A DNA stretch of 64,000 nucleotides, from the NCBI GenBank assembly GCA_021325375.1, contig JAJPHG010000024.1:225184-289183 (forward strand), given 5' to 3'. A program made the position numbers and the translations under genes. The notes beneath the pieces were generated by a model. That model had not been told where the DNA came from and made no database searches. It saw only the letters and a list, made by a program, of their open reading frames with translations. This DNA comes from Alphaproteobacteria bacterium (GTDB lineage Bacteria > Pseudomonadota > Alphaproteobacteria > Micropepsales > Micropepsaceae). Positions 17,660-25,573 of the stretch are shown here, in pieces (within the stretch, counting starts at the first letter, position 1; every line of letters begins with the position of its first letter).

Positions 17660-19107
17660 CGGACGAAGTCCTCGCCGAAATGGTTGAGCGCGCTCAAGAC
17701 CGGATAGGGCACGAACCCGCCGAGCGCGCACAACGACCCGGACTTCAGCGTATCACAAAGGTCGCGCAGAAGCGCGAGATTTTGGCCCACATTCTGCCCA
17801 CGGACTATTCTGTCGACGACCTCGACGCCGCGTGCCGATCCGATGCGGCATGGCGTGCATTTTCCGCAAGATTCGATCCTGCAGAACTCGAACGCGAAAC
17901 GGGCTTGCGCCGCCATGTCGACGCGGTCGTTGAAGATGACGATGCCGCCATGGCCCAAAAGACCATCGCGTGCCGCAAAAGCTTCATAATCGAACGGCGT
18001 GTCGAACAGCGACGGCGGGAAATAGGCGCCGAGCGGCCCGCCCACCTGCACCGCGCGGATGGGACGGCCCGACCGCGTGCCGCCGCCGATGTCGTTCACC
18101 AATTCGCCGAGGGTCAACCCGAACGCGGTCTCGAACAGCCCGCCATGCTTGACGTCGCCCGCGAGCTGCACCGGCATCGTGCCGCGCGAGCGTCCCGTGC
18201 CGAGCGACGCATAGTAAGCCGCGCCCTTCTCGAGGATCGCAGGCACGGAGGCGAAGGTGAGCACGTTGTTGATGACGGTGGGCTGGCCGAACAACCCTTT
18301 GTGCACCGGCAGCGGCGGCTTGGCGCGCACCTGGCCGCGCCTGCCTTCCAGGCTCTCCAGCAGCGCCGTTTCCTCGCCGCAGACATAGGAGCCCGCGCCG
18401 ACGCGGATCTCGACATCGAAATCGGGGAAGGCCGACGCGGCGCGCTTCATCGCCTCTATCGCGTGCGGATATTCGGAGCGGATGTAGACGTAGCCCTTCG
18501 TGGCCCCGGTCGCGAAGCCCGCGATCGCCATGCCTTCGAGCAGGAGGAACGGATCGCCCTCCATCAGCATGCGGTCGGCGAAGGTGCCGCTGTCGCCCTC
18601 GTCCGCGTTGCAGACGATGTATTTTTGGCGCGCGCTCGCGTCGGCGGCGCCCTTCCATTTGATGCCCGCCGGAAAGCCCGCGCCGCCGCGCCCGCGCAAT
18701 CCCGATCTCGTCACCTCTTCCAGCACCGCCGCGGCGCCCATCTCGCGCGCGCGCTTCAATGCCGTGAGCGGCGGCACCACAGTGGGATCGACGATGCCGC
18801 AGCGCGCGAAGATCAGCCGCGTCTGGCGCTTCAGCCAGGGATGTTCCTCGATATCGCCGAGCGCCTTGGGCGACACTCCGTCCAGCACCGCATCGACGTC
18901 GCCGGGCGCGAGCGGCCCGAAGGCGCGCCAGCCCGTGTCCGTCTCGATCTCGAGCAGCGGCTCCAGCCAGACGAGCCCGCGCGAACCGGTGCGCACGAGC
19001 TCCAGCGCGAAGCCGCGCGCGGCCGCCGCCCTGGTCAGCGCATCCGCGACCGCATCGGCGCCGAGCGCCACGGCCGCGGCATCTTTCGGCAAGCGCACGC
19101 GCATCAT
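17656..19107 (-). CDS. fdsB: Formate dehydrogenase beta subunit FdsB (FMN/NAD-binding, NuoF-like)
   Basis: 483 residues starting MMRVRLPKD; the ATG overlaps the fdsG stop. An N-terminal thioredoxin-like extension precedes the NuoF core: the NAD/FMN loop GLRGRGGAGFPAGIKW near residue 175, NADEGDSGTFADR, GAGSYVCGEETALLESLEG, and the [4Fe-4S] motif ESCGKCTPCRIGS near 415. This subunit transfers electrons from formate oxidation to NAD+ in the cytoplasm. The reading frame extends upstream of the chosen start only through fdsG sequence. Confidence 0.95.
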   Translation of the reverse strand: MMRVRLPKDAAAVALGADAVADALTRAAAARGFALELVRTGSRGLVWLEPLLEIETDTGWRAFGPLAPGDVDAVLDGVSPKALGDIEEHPWLKRQTRLIFARCGIVDPTVVPPLTALKRAREMGAAAVLEEVTRSGLRGRGGAGFPAGIKWKGAADASARQKYIVCNADEGDSGTFADRMLMEGDPFLLLEGMAIAGFATGATKGYVYIRSEYPHAIEAMKRAASAFPDFDVEIRVGAGSYVCGEETALLESLEGRRGQVRAKPPLPVHKGLFGQPTVINNVLTFASVPAILEKGAAYYASLGTGRSRGTMPVQLAGDVKHGGLFETAFGLTLGELVNDIGGGTRSGRPIRAVQVGGPLGAYFPPSLFDTPFDYEAFAARDGLLGHGGIVIFNDRVDMAAQARFAFEFCRIESCGKCTPCRIGSARGVEVVDRIVRGQNVGQNLALLRDLCDTLKSGSLCALGGFVPYPVLSALNHFGEDFVR

Positions 19108-19559
19108 CGTGCGATCAGCGCGTCGAGCGCGTCCTCGTCGAGCATCGCGTGCACCCGGCCGTCGAGCATCGCCGACGGTCCGCAGGCGCACAGCCCCAGA
19201 CAGAACACCGGCTCCAGCGTCCATTCGCCGTCCGCCGTCGTGCCGCCCCAGTCGAGCTTGAGCTTCGCTTTCACATGCGCCGCGAGCGCGTCGGCGCCCA
19301 CCGCCTGGCAGGCCTCGGCGCGGCAGAGCTTGAGCACGCGCTTGCCCGCGGGGCCGTCGAGGCGGAAGTCGTGATAGAAGCTCGCCACGCCATAGACCTC
19401 GGCCTCGGTGACGTTGAAGCCCCTGGCCAGCGCCGTCAGCGCCGCGCGCGGCACATGGCCGAAGGTTTCCTGGATTTCATGCAGCGCCGGCAGCAGCCCG
19501 CCCGGCACGCCGGCATACCGCGAGACGATCTCCCCGGCGGTATCGGCGTCGAAAACCAT
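19104..19559 (-). CDS. fdsG: Formate dehydrogenase gamma subunit FdsG (NuoE-like [2Fe-2S] protein)
   Basis: 151 residues. The NuoE-type thioredoxin fold is seen as LPALHEIQETFGHVPRAAL, VYGVASFYHDFRL, and the four cluster ligands in LCRAEACQAVGA and VFCLGLCACGPSAM. It is the first gene of the fds operon, reading leftward. A perfect 14-bp palindrome lies 33 bp upstream of its ATG. Confidence 0.94.
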   Translation of the reverse strand: MVFDADTAGEIVSRYAGVPGGLLPALHEIQETFGHVPRAALTALARGFNVTEAEVYGVASFYHDFRLDGPAGKRVLKLCRAEACQAVGADALAAHVKAKLKLDWGGTTADGEWTLEPVFCLGLCACGPSAMLDGRVHAMLDEDALDALIAR

Positions 19560-19591
19560 GGCGCGGCTTGGGCCTAAGCGGTTGAACGGCC

Positions 19592-19605
19592 GCGACTATA
19601 GTCGC
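19592..19605. promoter_or_regulatory. Perfect palindrome upstream of the fds operon
   Basis: GCGACTATAGTCGC reads identically on both strands and includes TATAGT, which could be a -10 box. It lies 33-46 bp before the fdsG ATG and about 112 bp before the divergent membrane protein gene. A regulator-binding role is inferred. Confidence 0.4.
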
Positions 19606-19665
19606 AAGCCACAACTTAAGAAAGCAGGTGCGGCCGTGATAGCCGTCACGTCGCGCCGGGGGGCG

Positions 19666-19685
19666 GCTTCACTTATAGTTGAAGC
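19666..19685 (+). promoter_or_regulatory. Inverted repeat around a possible -10 box
   Basis: GCTTCA (19666-19671) and TGAAGC (19680-19685) flank TATAGT (19674-19679), about 32-50 bp before ATG 19717. No convincing -35 box is seen. Confidence 0.3.
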
Positions 19686-19716
19686 AGAGTCGATTCCTGC
19701 CCATGGGGAGCCTGTC

Positions 19717-20805
19717 ATGAACCTGAACGCCGCGCTCGATGTCATAACCGGGTTGGTACTGATGTATCTCCTGCTCAGCCTGTTCTGCACGACCATCAAC
19801 GAAGTGATCACGACTCTGTGCAGCCTGCGGGCGCGCACCCTGAAGAAGACGCTGCAGCAGCTCATCGACGATCCGAGGCTGAAGACGCTGTTCTACGATC
19901 ACGGGCTCATCGACGGCACCAAGGTCGCCGTGAGCGGCGGCAACAAGGGAACCTCGCCTTCCGCCGCGCCGGCCGCCGCCCCTGCGCCGCAGGCGGGCGC
20001 TCCGGCGCCCACCGCCATGGCCGTATCGCCGACACCGCCCGCCACACGCAAGCCCGACGCCTGGTATGCATTCAGCCATCCGTCCTATTTTTCCGGCAAG
20101 ACGGTGGCCTCGGCGCTCACCGGTTCCTTGCTGAACTATGTCCAGTCCGACGAGCCGCTCCCTGTCGGCGCGACATTCGCGCAACTCCAGACGGCAGTGC
20201 AGCAACTCCCCGTGAACACCAACATTCGCGACGCGCTGAGCGCCTGCCTTGTCGACGCCAACCAGGACATCGGCAAGTTCCGCGAAAACGTCGCGGCGTG
20301 GTTCGATGCGTCCATGGACCGGCTGTCGGGCTCCTACAAACGGAACCTGCAGATCATCTCTTTCCTGGTGGGAATCGCGCTCGCCACGATCTTCAATGCC
20401 GACACGTTGAACGTCGCAAACAGGCTATGGAACGATCACACCTTGGGCGCGATGATCACGCAAAGCGCGGCCGCGGTCGTCGCCAACAACGACACGATCT
20501 CGAACCCGGACTGCACCAAGCAGGCGCAGGGAGCGACCGGCGACATCTCGAAATCCATCACCAAGATCTGCGCGCTCAACGCGGAGCTGCGTCCGCTGCC
20601 GATCGGCTGGAACAACGCGGCCTGGCACGGCTGGATCGCCTTCTTCGAGGGCGTGTTCAGCTACGAAGGTCTTTGGAGCGCGCTAGGCATCCTGATCACC
20701 TCGATCGCATTGATGCAGGGCGCGCCGTTCTGGTTCGACCTGCTGCAGAAGATCATGAACTTCCGGGCCACCGGCGACAAACCGAAATCGCAGACGCAGC
20801 CCTGA
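19717..20805 (+). CDS. Uncharacterised integral membrane protein
   Basis: 362 residues from ATG 19717 with a GGGGAG ribosome site. It has an N-terminal membrane segment (about 7-27, ending in FCTTINEVITTL), an Ala/Pro-rich low-complexity linker (about 75-115), a membrane segment at about 208-226 (RNLQIISFLVGIALATIF) and another near 310-335 that runs into PFWFDLLQKIMNFR. The region between the last two holds two cysteines and is probably periplasmic. I know of similar uncharacterised bacterial proteins but no function. It is divergent from fdsG. Confidence 0.7.
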   Translation: MNLNAALDVITGLVLMYLLLSLFCTTINEVITTLCSLRARTLKKTLQQLIDDPRLKTLFYDHGLIDGTKVAVSGGNKGTSPSAAPAAAPAPQAGAPAPTAMAVSPTPPATRKPDAWYAFSHPSYFSGKTVASALTGSLLNYVQSDEPLPVGATFAQLQTAVQQLPVNTNIRDALSACLVDANQDIGKFRENVAAWFDASMDRLSGSYKRNLQIISFLVGIALATIFNADTLNVANRLWNDHTLGAMITQSAAAVVANNDTISNPDCTKQAQGATGDISKSITKICALNAELRPLPIGWNNAAWHGWIAFFEGVFSYEGLWSALGILITSIALMQGAPFWFDLLQKIMNFRATGDKPKSQTQP

Positions 20806-20811
20806 CCCGCG

Positions 20812-21264
20812 CTACTTGAACACGATGCCGATCGTCTCGGCGACGCAGGCGGGGCGTTGCTCGCCTTCGATCTCGATGGTGACCTCGCTGGTGAGTTGAA
20901 GGCCGCCGCCGCGCGGCTCGACGGTGAGGAGCTTGGAGCGCGCCCGCACGCGGCTTCCCACCGGCACCATGTTCGTGAATCGCACCTTGTTCGAGCCGTA
21001 ATTGATGCCGCGCGTCATGCCCTCGATCTCCAGGAACCCGCCGGCGAGCCAGGGGATCAGCGAGAGCGTGAGATAGCCGTGCGCGATGGTCTTGCCGCCC
21101 GGCATCTCCCTGGCGGCGCGCGCGATGTCGATGTGGATCCATTGATGGTCGCCGGTCGCGTCGGCGAATTTGTTGATGCGGTCCTGGTCGATCTCGACCC
21201 AGTCCGAGACGCCGATCTCCTGACCGGCGAGGCCGGGCAGATCTTCGAATGTCACCTGTTTCAT
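20812..21264 (-). CDS. MaoC family dehydratase ((R)-specific enoyl-CoA hydratase type)
   Basis: 150 residues, a single hotdog domain. The hydratase motif INKFADATGDHQWIHID (about residues 30-46) contains the catalytic Asp and His, followed by GGKTIAHGYLTLSLIPWL. It lies just downstream of an acyl-CoA synthetase on the same strand (13-bp gap), so hydration of an enoyl-CoA made from that synthetase's product is plausible. The start at 21264 was chosen because upstream frame sequence belongs to the neighbouring gene. Confidence 0.88.
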   Translation of the reverse strand: MKQVTFEDLPGLAGQEIGVSDWVEIDQDRINKFADATGDHQWIHIDIARAAREMPGGKTIAHGYLTLSLIPWLAGGFLEIEGMTRGINYGSNKVRFTNMVPVGSRVRARSKLLTVEPRGGGLQLTSEVTIEIEGEQRPACVAETIGIVFK

Positions 21265-21277
21265 GGCTCGAAATCCT

Positions 21278-22819
21278 TCAGACGATGCGGGAATCGCGCT
21301 TGCCCCAATAGCGGTCGCGGATGAGGCGCTTGTAGAGCTTGCCGGTGGGATGGCGCGGCAATTCGCGCTCGAAATCGATCGAGCGCGGGCATTTGATCGC
21401 CGACAGATGCGCGCGCGCATAGGCGATGAGCTCGGCCTCGAGCGCGGGCCCGGCCTCGTTCCAATCCGCGGGCTGCACCACCGCCTTCACCTCCTCGCCG
21501 AACTCCTCATGCGGCACGCCGATGACGGCGACGTCGGTGACCTTGGGATGGGAGATGAGCAGGTTCTCGGCCTCCTGCGGATAGACGTTGACGCCGCCGG
21601 AGATGATCATGAACGCCTTGCGGTCGGTGAGATGCAGGAAGCCGTCGGCGTCGAGCTTGCCGACGTCGCCGAGCGTCGACCAGTCCTTGTTGGTGGGATG
21701 GCGCGACTGCGCGGTCTTCTCGGGATCGTTGTGGTATTGGAAGGTGCTCGCGCCGCCGAAATAGACGAGCCCCTCTTCGCCCGCGGCGAGCTCCTCGCCG
21801 TCCTCGCCGCAGACATGCAGCTCGCCGAAGATCGCCTTGCCCACCGTACCCGGATGGGCGAGCCAGTCGGCGCTGCTCGCATAGGTCAGGCCGTTGCCTT
21901 CGGTGCCGCCGTAATATTCGTGGATCACCGGACCCCACCATTCGATCATCCTGCGCTTGACGTCGACGGGACAGGGCGCGGCCGCGTGGATCGCCGACCT
22001 CATCGTCGAGACGTCGTATTTGAGGCGCGTCTCGTCGGGCAGCTTCAGCATGCGCACGAACATCGTGGGCACGAACTGGCTGGCATTGGCCTTGTACTGC
22101 GCGATGTATCCGAGCGCGGCCTCGGCGTCGAAATGCTCCATCACCACGACCGTGCCGCCGCCGCGATGCACCGTCATGCAGTAGCGCAGGGGCGCCGCGT
22201 GATAGAGCGGCGCGGGCGAGAGATAGATCGTCTCGGAACTGAAGCCGAACAGCCCCTGCACCAGGAACAGCAGCGGATTGGGCGCGTCGATGGGAAGGCC
22301 CGAGAGCGGCTGGCGCACGCCCTTGGGCCGCCCCGTCGTGCCCGAGGAATAGAGCATGTCGACGCCCGCGCTCTCGTCGGCGATGGGCGTCGTGGGCATT
22401 TCCCGGATCGCGTCTTCAAACCGCATATGCCCCGCGATCGGTCCTTCGACGCTGTAACAGCGCAGTCCGGGCATAGCCGCTATTTCGCCCGCGACCTTGG
22501 CCAGGCCGTGGCTCGCGATCAGCACTTTCGCGGCGCAATCCTTGACGATGTACTCGACCTCGCCCGCCGTCAGCCGCGAGGAGATGCAGGTGTAGTAGAG
22601 CCCGCTCCTCTGCGCCGCCCAGCAGATCGGCAGATAGAGGAGATTGTTCTCCATGAAGAGCGCGACGACGTCGCCGGGTTTGAGCCCCAGCGCGCGGAAG
22701 AGCTGCGCGCCCTGGTTGGAGACCGCCTCAAGCTCACGATAGGTCAACTTTTCGCCGCTCTCCGCCATGACGAGCGCGGGTTTGTCGGGCGTGGATTTCG
22801 CGAAAATTGCCGGGTGCAT
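21278..22819 (-). CDS. Acyl-CoA synthetase (AMP-binding enzyme)
   Basis: 513 residues. AMP-binding signature VDMLYSSGTTGRPKGVRQPL near residue 150; later motifs EYYGGTEGNGLTY near 290, GDVGKLDADGFLHLTDRKAFMIISGGVNVYPQE near 400 and a C-terminal PTGKLYKRLIRD with the catalytic Lys. It activates a carboxylic acid as acyl-adenylate and transfers it to CoA. The size and motifs fit the medium/long-chain fatty-acid group. It is the first gene of a two-gene unit with the MaoC hydratase. Confidence 0.92.
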   Translation of the reverse strand: MHPAIFAKSTPDKPALVMAESGEKLTYRELEAVSNQGAQLFRALGLKPGDVVALFMENNLLYLPICWAAQRSGLYYTCISSRLTAGEVEYIVKDCAAKVLIASHGLAKVAGEIAAMPGLRCYSVEGPIAGHMRFEDAIREMPTTPIADESAGVDMLYSSGTTGRPKGVRQPLSGLPIDAPNPLLFLVQGLFGFSSETIYLSPAPLYHAAPLRYCMTVHRGGGTVVVMEHFDAEAALGYIAQYKANASQFVPTMFVRMLKLPDETRLKYDVSTMRSAIHAAAPCPVDVKRRMIEWWGPVIHEYYGGTEGNGLTYASSADWLAHPGTVGKAIFGELHVCGEDGEELAAGEEGLVYFGGASTFQYHNDPEKTAQSRHPTNKDWSTLGDVGKLDADGFLHLTDRKAFMIISGGVNVYPQEAENLLISHPKVTDVAVIGVPHEEFGEEVKAVVQPADWNEAGPALEAELIAYARAHLSAIKCPRSIDFERELPRHPTGKLYKRLIRDRYWGKRDSRIV

Positions 22820-22869
22820 CAGGGCTCCTCTTGCGCGATTGTTACCGGCGCGGGGTGTTCGGGTAAAGC

Positions 22870-23703
22870 ATGCGCGGATCGATCGACGTCGCGGACGGCA
22901 GCGTCTCGCAGCTTGTGTGGGCCGCGGACGCGCCGCCGCTGCATTTCGCGCATGCCAACGGCTTCAACGCCGAAACCTATCGCGGCCTGTTGGAGCCGCT
23001 TGGCGGCGCGTTGCGCATCGCCGCCAGCGACGCGCGCGGCCACGGCTTCACGCGCCTGCCCGCGACACCGGGCCTGGCGCGCGGCTGGACGGTCTTCCGC
23101 GACGATCTCGACCGCATCGTGCCGGACGGCACCATCCTCGCCGGCCACTCGATGGGCGCGACCGCGAGCCTGATGCTCGCGGCGCTGAAGCCAGAGAAAG
23201 TGCGCGCGCTCGTCCTGGTCGAGCCGGTGCTGGTGCCCAAGGGCGTCGTGCCCGGCGACAACGATCTGGCACGCCGCGCCGAGAAGCGCCGCGACAACTT
23301 TGCTTCGCTCGACGAGGCGTTCGCGCTCTATCGCGGCCGCGGTGCGTTCAGGACCTGGCCCGACGAGACCCTGCGCGACTATCTGCGCGGCGGGCTGGAG
23401 CCCACGCAAGACGGCGTGCGGCTGTCGTGCCGGCCCGCCTGGGAAGCGGAGGACTTCCGCTCCACGCCGCCCGGCGTGTCGGAGCTGGCGGCGCAATTGC
23501 GCTGCCCCGTGACGCTGATCCACGCCGCCGACGGAACCGCGTCACCGGGCGAGGTGGAGATCTTCAAGCGCCTCTATCCTGCGACGCGCGTGGTCGCGGT
23601 GCCGGGCGCGACGCATTTCCTGCCGATGGAGTTTCCGGAGCTGGTGCGGGAGGAGATTTCACGCCTCAATGTCATGGCCCGCGAATGCGGGCCACCCAGG
23701 TGA
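22870..23703 (+). CDS. Alpha/beta hydrolase whose C-terminus is encoded by an R1 repeat
   Basis: 277 residues. The fold shows PPLHFAHANGFNAETYRGL (oxyanion loop), the nucleophile elbow ILAGHSMGATASLML near residue 100, and a late His in VVAVPGATHFLPMEFP near 255. Predicted esterase or related hydrolase; substrate unknown. The last 10 codons (VMARECGPPR) and the TGA lie inside R1 copy 2, which begins at 23672. The hydrolase core is complete before that point, so activity is probably retained. It is divergent from the acyl-CoA synthetase gene. Confidence 0.87.
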   Translation: MRGSIDVADGSVSQLVWAADAPPLHFAHANGFNAETYRGLLEPLGGALRIAASDARGHGFTRLPATPGLARGWTVFRDDLDRIVPDGTILAGHSMGATASLMLAALKPEKVRALVLVEPVLVPKGVVPGDNDLARRAEKRRDNFASLDEAFALYRGRGAFRTWPDETLRDYLRGGLEPTQDGVRLSCRPAWEAEDFRSTPPGVSELAAQLRCPVTLIHAADGTASPGEVEIFKRLYPATRVVAVPGATHFLPMEFPELVREEISRLNVMARECGPPR

Positions 23704-23847
23704 TGCAGCGGCGCTCTTGAAGAAATCCCACGCGGAGACGCGGAGTTCGCGGAGAAGGAAAAGAACCTCTGCGAACTCCGCGTCTCCGCGTGAATCTTCT
23801 TGGCGCGTGCAGAACCCAGCTCGGTGGCCCGCATTCGCGGGCCATGA
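23672..23847 (+). repeat. R1 repeat element, copy 2 (forward)
   Basis: 176 bp. The inverted ends match copy 1 (one change, CTCGGTGG, in the right arm). The internal hairpin arms are CACGCGGAGACGCGGAG and CTCCGCGTCTCCGCGTG. The left arm overlaps the last 32 bases of the hydrolase gene and supplies its stop. It lies between convergent genes. Confidence 0.9.
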
Positions 23848-23862
23848 CATTGGTGCTTGTTG

Positions 23863-24450
23863 CTACGACGCGAAATGCGCGTCGAGACGCGTCAGGATCT
23901 CTTCCGGCGTGAAACCCAGCGCGCTCAATCTTCCCGAGCGCGAGAGCAGCGCCAGGCCCGCGAGCGCTGAGGCGACGAGGACCACGTCGCATTGGTTGTC
24001 GCGGCTGTCGGCCTTCTGTCCCGTCGCGTCCGAGAGCAATTTCAGCACCGCGATCAGCCGTCCGTTGAAGAGGCGCTCGGCGTCGCTCGTCCCCGAGGCC
24101 GTGGGCAGCGCGCCCTGCGCGGCGGCGAAGGTCTCGTTGTGGCGCAGAAGATCGAGTGCTGCGGCGGCGGCCGATCTGAGCCGGCCCTCGCCCGCGCCCG
24201 CGTCGCGCATCGCGCGCGCCAGCGTCGAGAGATCCTCGGCGGCGAGCGCGAGCAGAAGCTCGTCCTTGCCGGCGAAATAGCCGTAGAGGGCTGCGGGCGC
24301 GAAGCCTGCCTCCGCCGCCACGGCGCGCAGCGAGAGATTGCGCGCGCCCTCGCGCGCGGCGACGCTTCGCGCGGCGTCGAGGATGGAGGCGCGCGACGCG
24401 GCACGCTGGCGCGCGCGACGCTCGAGACGTGGGTGACCTGCCTGGCTCAT
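23863..24450 (-). CDS. TetR family transcriptional regulator
   Basis: 195 residues. HTH: ASILDAARSVAAREGARNLSLRAVAAEAGFAPAALYGYFAGKDELLLAL (about residues 20-70). The C-terminal domain is Ala-rich helical. A perfect 15-bp palindrome (24461-24475) lies 11-25 bp before the start, strongly suggesting autoregulation. The upstream same-strand gene encodes a small secreted protein whose stop codon lies within the palindrome. Confidence 0.88.
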   Translation of the reverse strand: MSQAGHPRLERRARQRAASRASILDAARSVAAREGARNLSLRAVAAEAGFAPAALYGYFAGKDELLLALAAEDLSTLARAMRDAGAGEGRLRSAAAAALDLLRHNETFAAAQGALPTASGTSDAERLFNGRLIAVLKLLSDATGQKADSRDNQCDVVLVASALAGLALLSRSGRLSALGFTPEEILTRLDAHFAS

Positions 24451-24460
24451 CGCCCCATGA

Positions 24461-24475
24461 TAGGCGATTCGCCTA
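24461..24475. promoter_or_regulatory. Perfect palindromic operator before the tetR gene
   Basis: TAGGCGATTCGCCTA is a perfect inverted repeat (7+1+7). It lies 11-25 bp upstream of the TetR ATG at 24450 and overlaps the TAG stop (24473-24475) of the upstream gene. Size, symmetry and place match a TetR self-operator. Confidence 0.65.
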
Positions 24476-24850
24476 GTTTGCGGGATGCGCGGCCTTGTAG
24501 GCGATGACGGCGGTGTTGAACTCGGCGCCGACCCGTTCCTTGAGCTTCTGGTTGGTGTCGATCTTGTTCTGCACCATGGCCTGGATCGAGGGATCGAGCG
24601 GGGTCTTGTCCTTGGACTGCTTCGCCTTCTTCTGCATGGCGATGAATTCGGAGTTCATGCAGTTCTGGTAGTCGTCGGACGCCTTGATGAAATCGTTCAC
24701 GTCCGCCATGGCGTGCTTCATCTGCGATTCGGTGGCCGTCTTGCCGTCGACGGCGGCCGGCGGATAGGGCTCGTAGCAGGAGCTCGGATCGGCGAAGGCC
24801 GGCGTCGCCGCCAGCGCCAAAATCGAAATCAGAATCGTCTTGTTGAGCAT
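24473..24850 (-). CDS. Small secreted protein, paralogue of the one at 12774-13133
   Basis: 125 residues with signal peptide MLNKTILISILALAATPAFA and ribosome site AAGGGGAG. The mature protein starts DPSSCYEPYPPAAVDGKTA and contains VNDFIKASDDYQNCMNSEF, matching the same region of the paralogue, followed by a Lys-rich helical tail. Two cysteines are conserved between the two. It is uncharacterised; a periplasmic or extracellular helical protein is inferred. Confidence 0.75.
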   Translation of the reverse strand: MLNKTILISILALAATPAFADPSSCYEPYPPAAVDGKTATESQMKHAMADVNDFIKASDDYQNCMNSEFIAMQKKAKQSKDKTPLDPSIQAMVQNKIDTNQKLKERVGAEFNTAVIAYKAAHPAN

Positions 24851-24928
24851 GGAACTCCCCTTGAATACCGCAATCGGCCCCTGACCTGCCGGCTAATGAA
24901 GCATATTTCTTCCGCCGCCACCAAGCCC

Positions 24929-25546
24929 TCACACGAGAGCTTGATAGGGCGGCGCCGGGTCGTACTGCATGCCGCGCTGCACGGTCCGCGCGAATTCGGC
25001 GCCGTGCCACGCGCCCACCAGCCACAGCGCCATGTCGATCCCGGCCGAGACGCCCGCCGCCGTCACGACGTTTCCGTCACGGACATAACGGACATGGGCG
25101 AGCACCTCACCCGCCTCGCCGCGCGCCCTTAAGGTCTCGATTAAGCCCCAATGGGTGGTCACGCGCTTGTCTTTCGCCGGGCCGGCCGCCGTCAGGAGCA
25201 TCGCGCCGGTGCATACGCTCGTCACCCATTGGGCACCTTGAGAGACCTTGGCGATCCAGGCGAGCAGCGCCTTGTTGTCGACCTCGCGCCGCGTGCCCTG
25301 CCCGCCCGGCACGAGCAGGACGTCGATCGTGTCGCAATTCGTCGTGGTCTTGTCGGGCAGGACACGCATGCCCTTGGCGCAGCGGACGACGTCTTCGCGC
25401 TCCGCCACGAGGAATATTTCGTACGGCGGGTCCTGCCCCGCGCGCCGCGCCATCTCGTTGGCCATGGTGAAGACTTCCCACGGCCCGACGAAATCGAGCT
25501 CCTCCACGCCGTCGAAGATCAGGATACCGATTCTGAGCGCCGCCAT
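24929..25546 (-). CDS. DJ-1/PfpI family protein
   Basis: 205 residues beginning LRIGILIFDGVEELDFVGPWEVF, the signature of the GlxA/isonitrile-hydratase branch. The nucleophile elbow is WVTSVCTGAMLLTAAG near residue 108, with the catalytic Cys, and TTHWGLIETL follows. There is no C-terminal AraC HTH, so it is an enzyme-type stand-alone domain rather than a regulator. The substrate is unknown. Confidence 0.88.
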   Translation of the reverse strand: MAALRIGILIFDGVEELDFVGPWEVFTMANEMARRAGQDPPYEIFLVAEREDVVRCAKGMRVLPDKTTTNCDTIDVLLVPGGQGTRREVDNKALLAWIAKVSQGAQWVTSVCTGAMLLTAAGPAKDKRVTTHWGLIETLRARGEAGEVLAHVRYVRDGNVVTAAGVSAGIDMALWLVGAWHGAEFARTVQRGMQYDPAPPYQALV

Positions 25547-25573
25547 GCGGCGAGCTTAGCGGCGGACGCCGGC

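Noticed and set aside
14861..17707. A 948-codon open frame antisense to fdsA
   Set aside because: It is the mirror of a strongly conserved molybdoenzyme gene. In high-GC DNA the antisense frame lacks stops; the predicted product is Arg/His/Ala-rich with no family signature.
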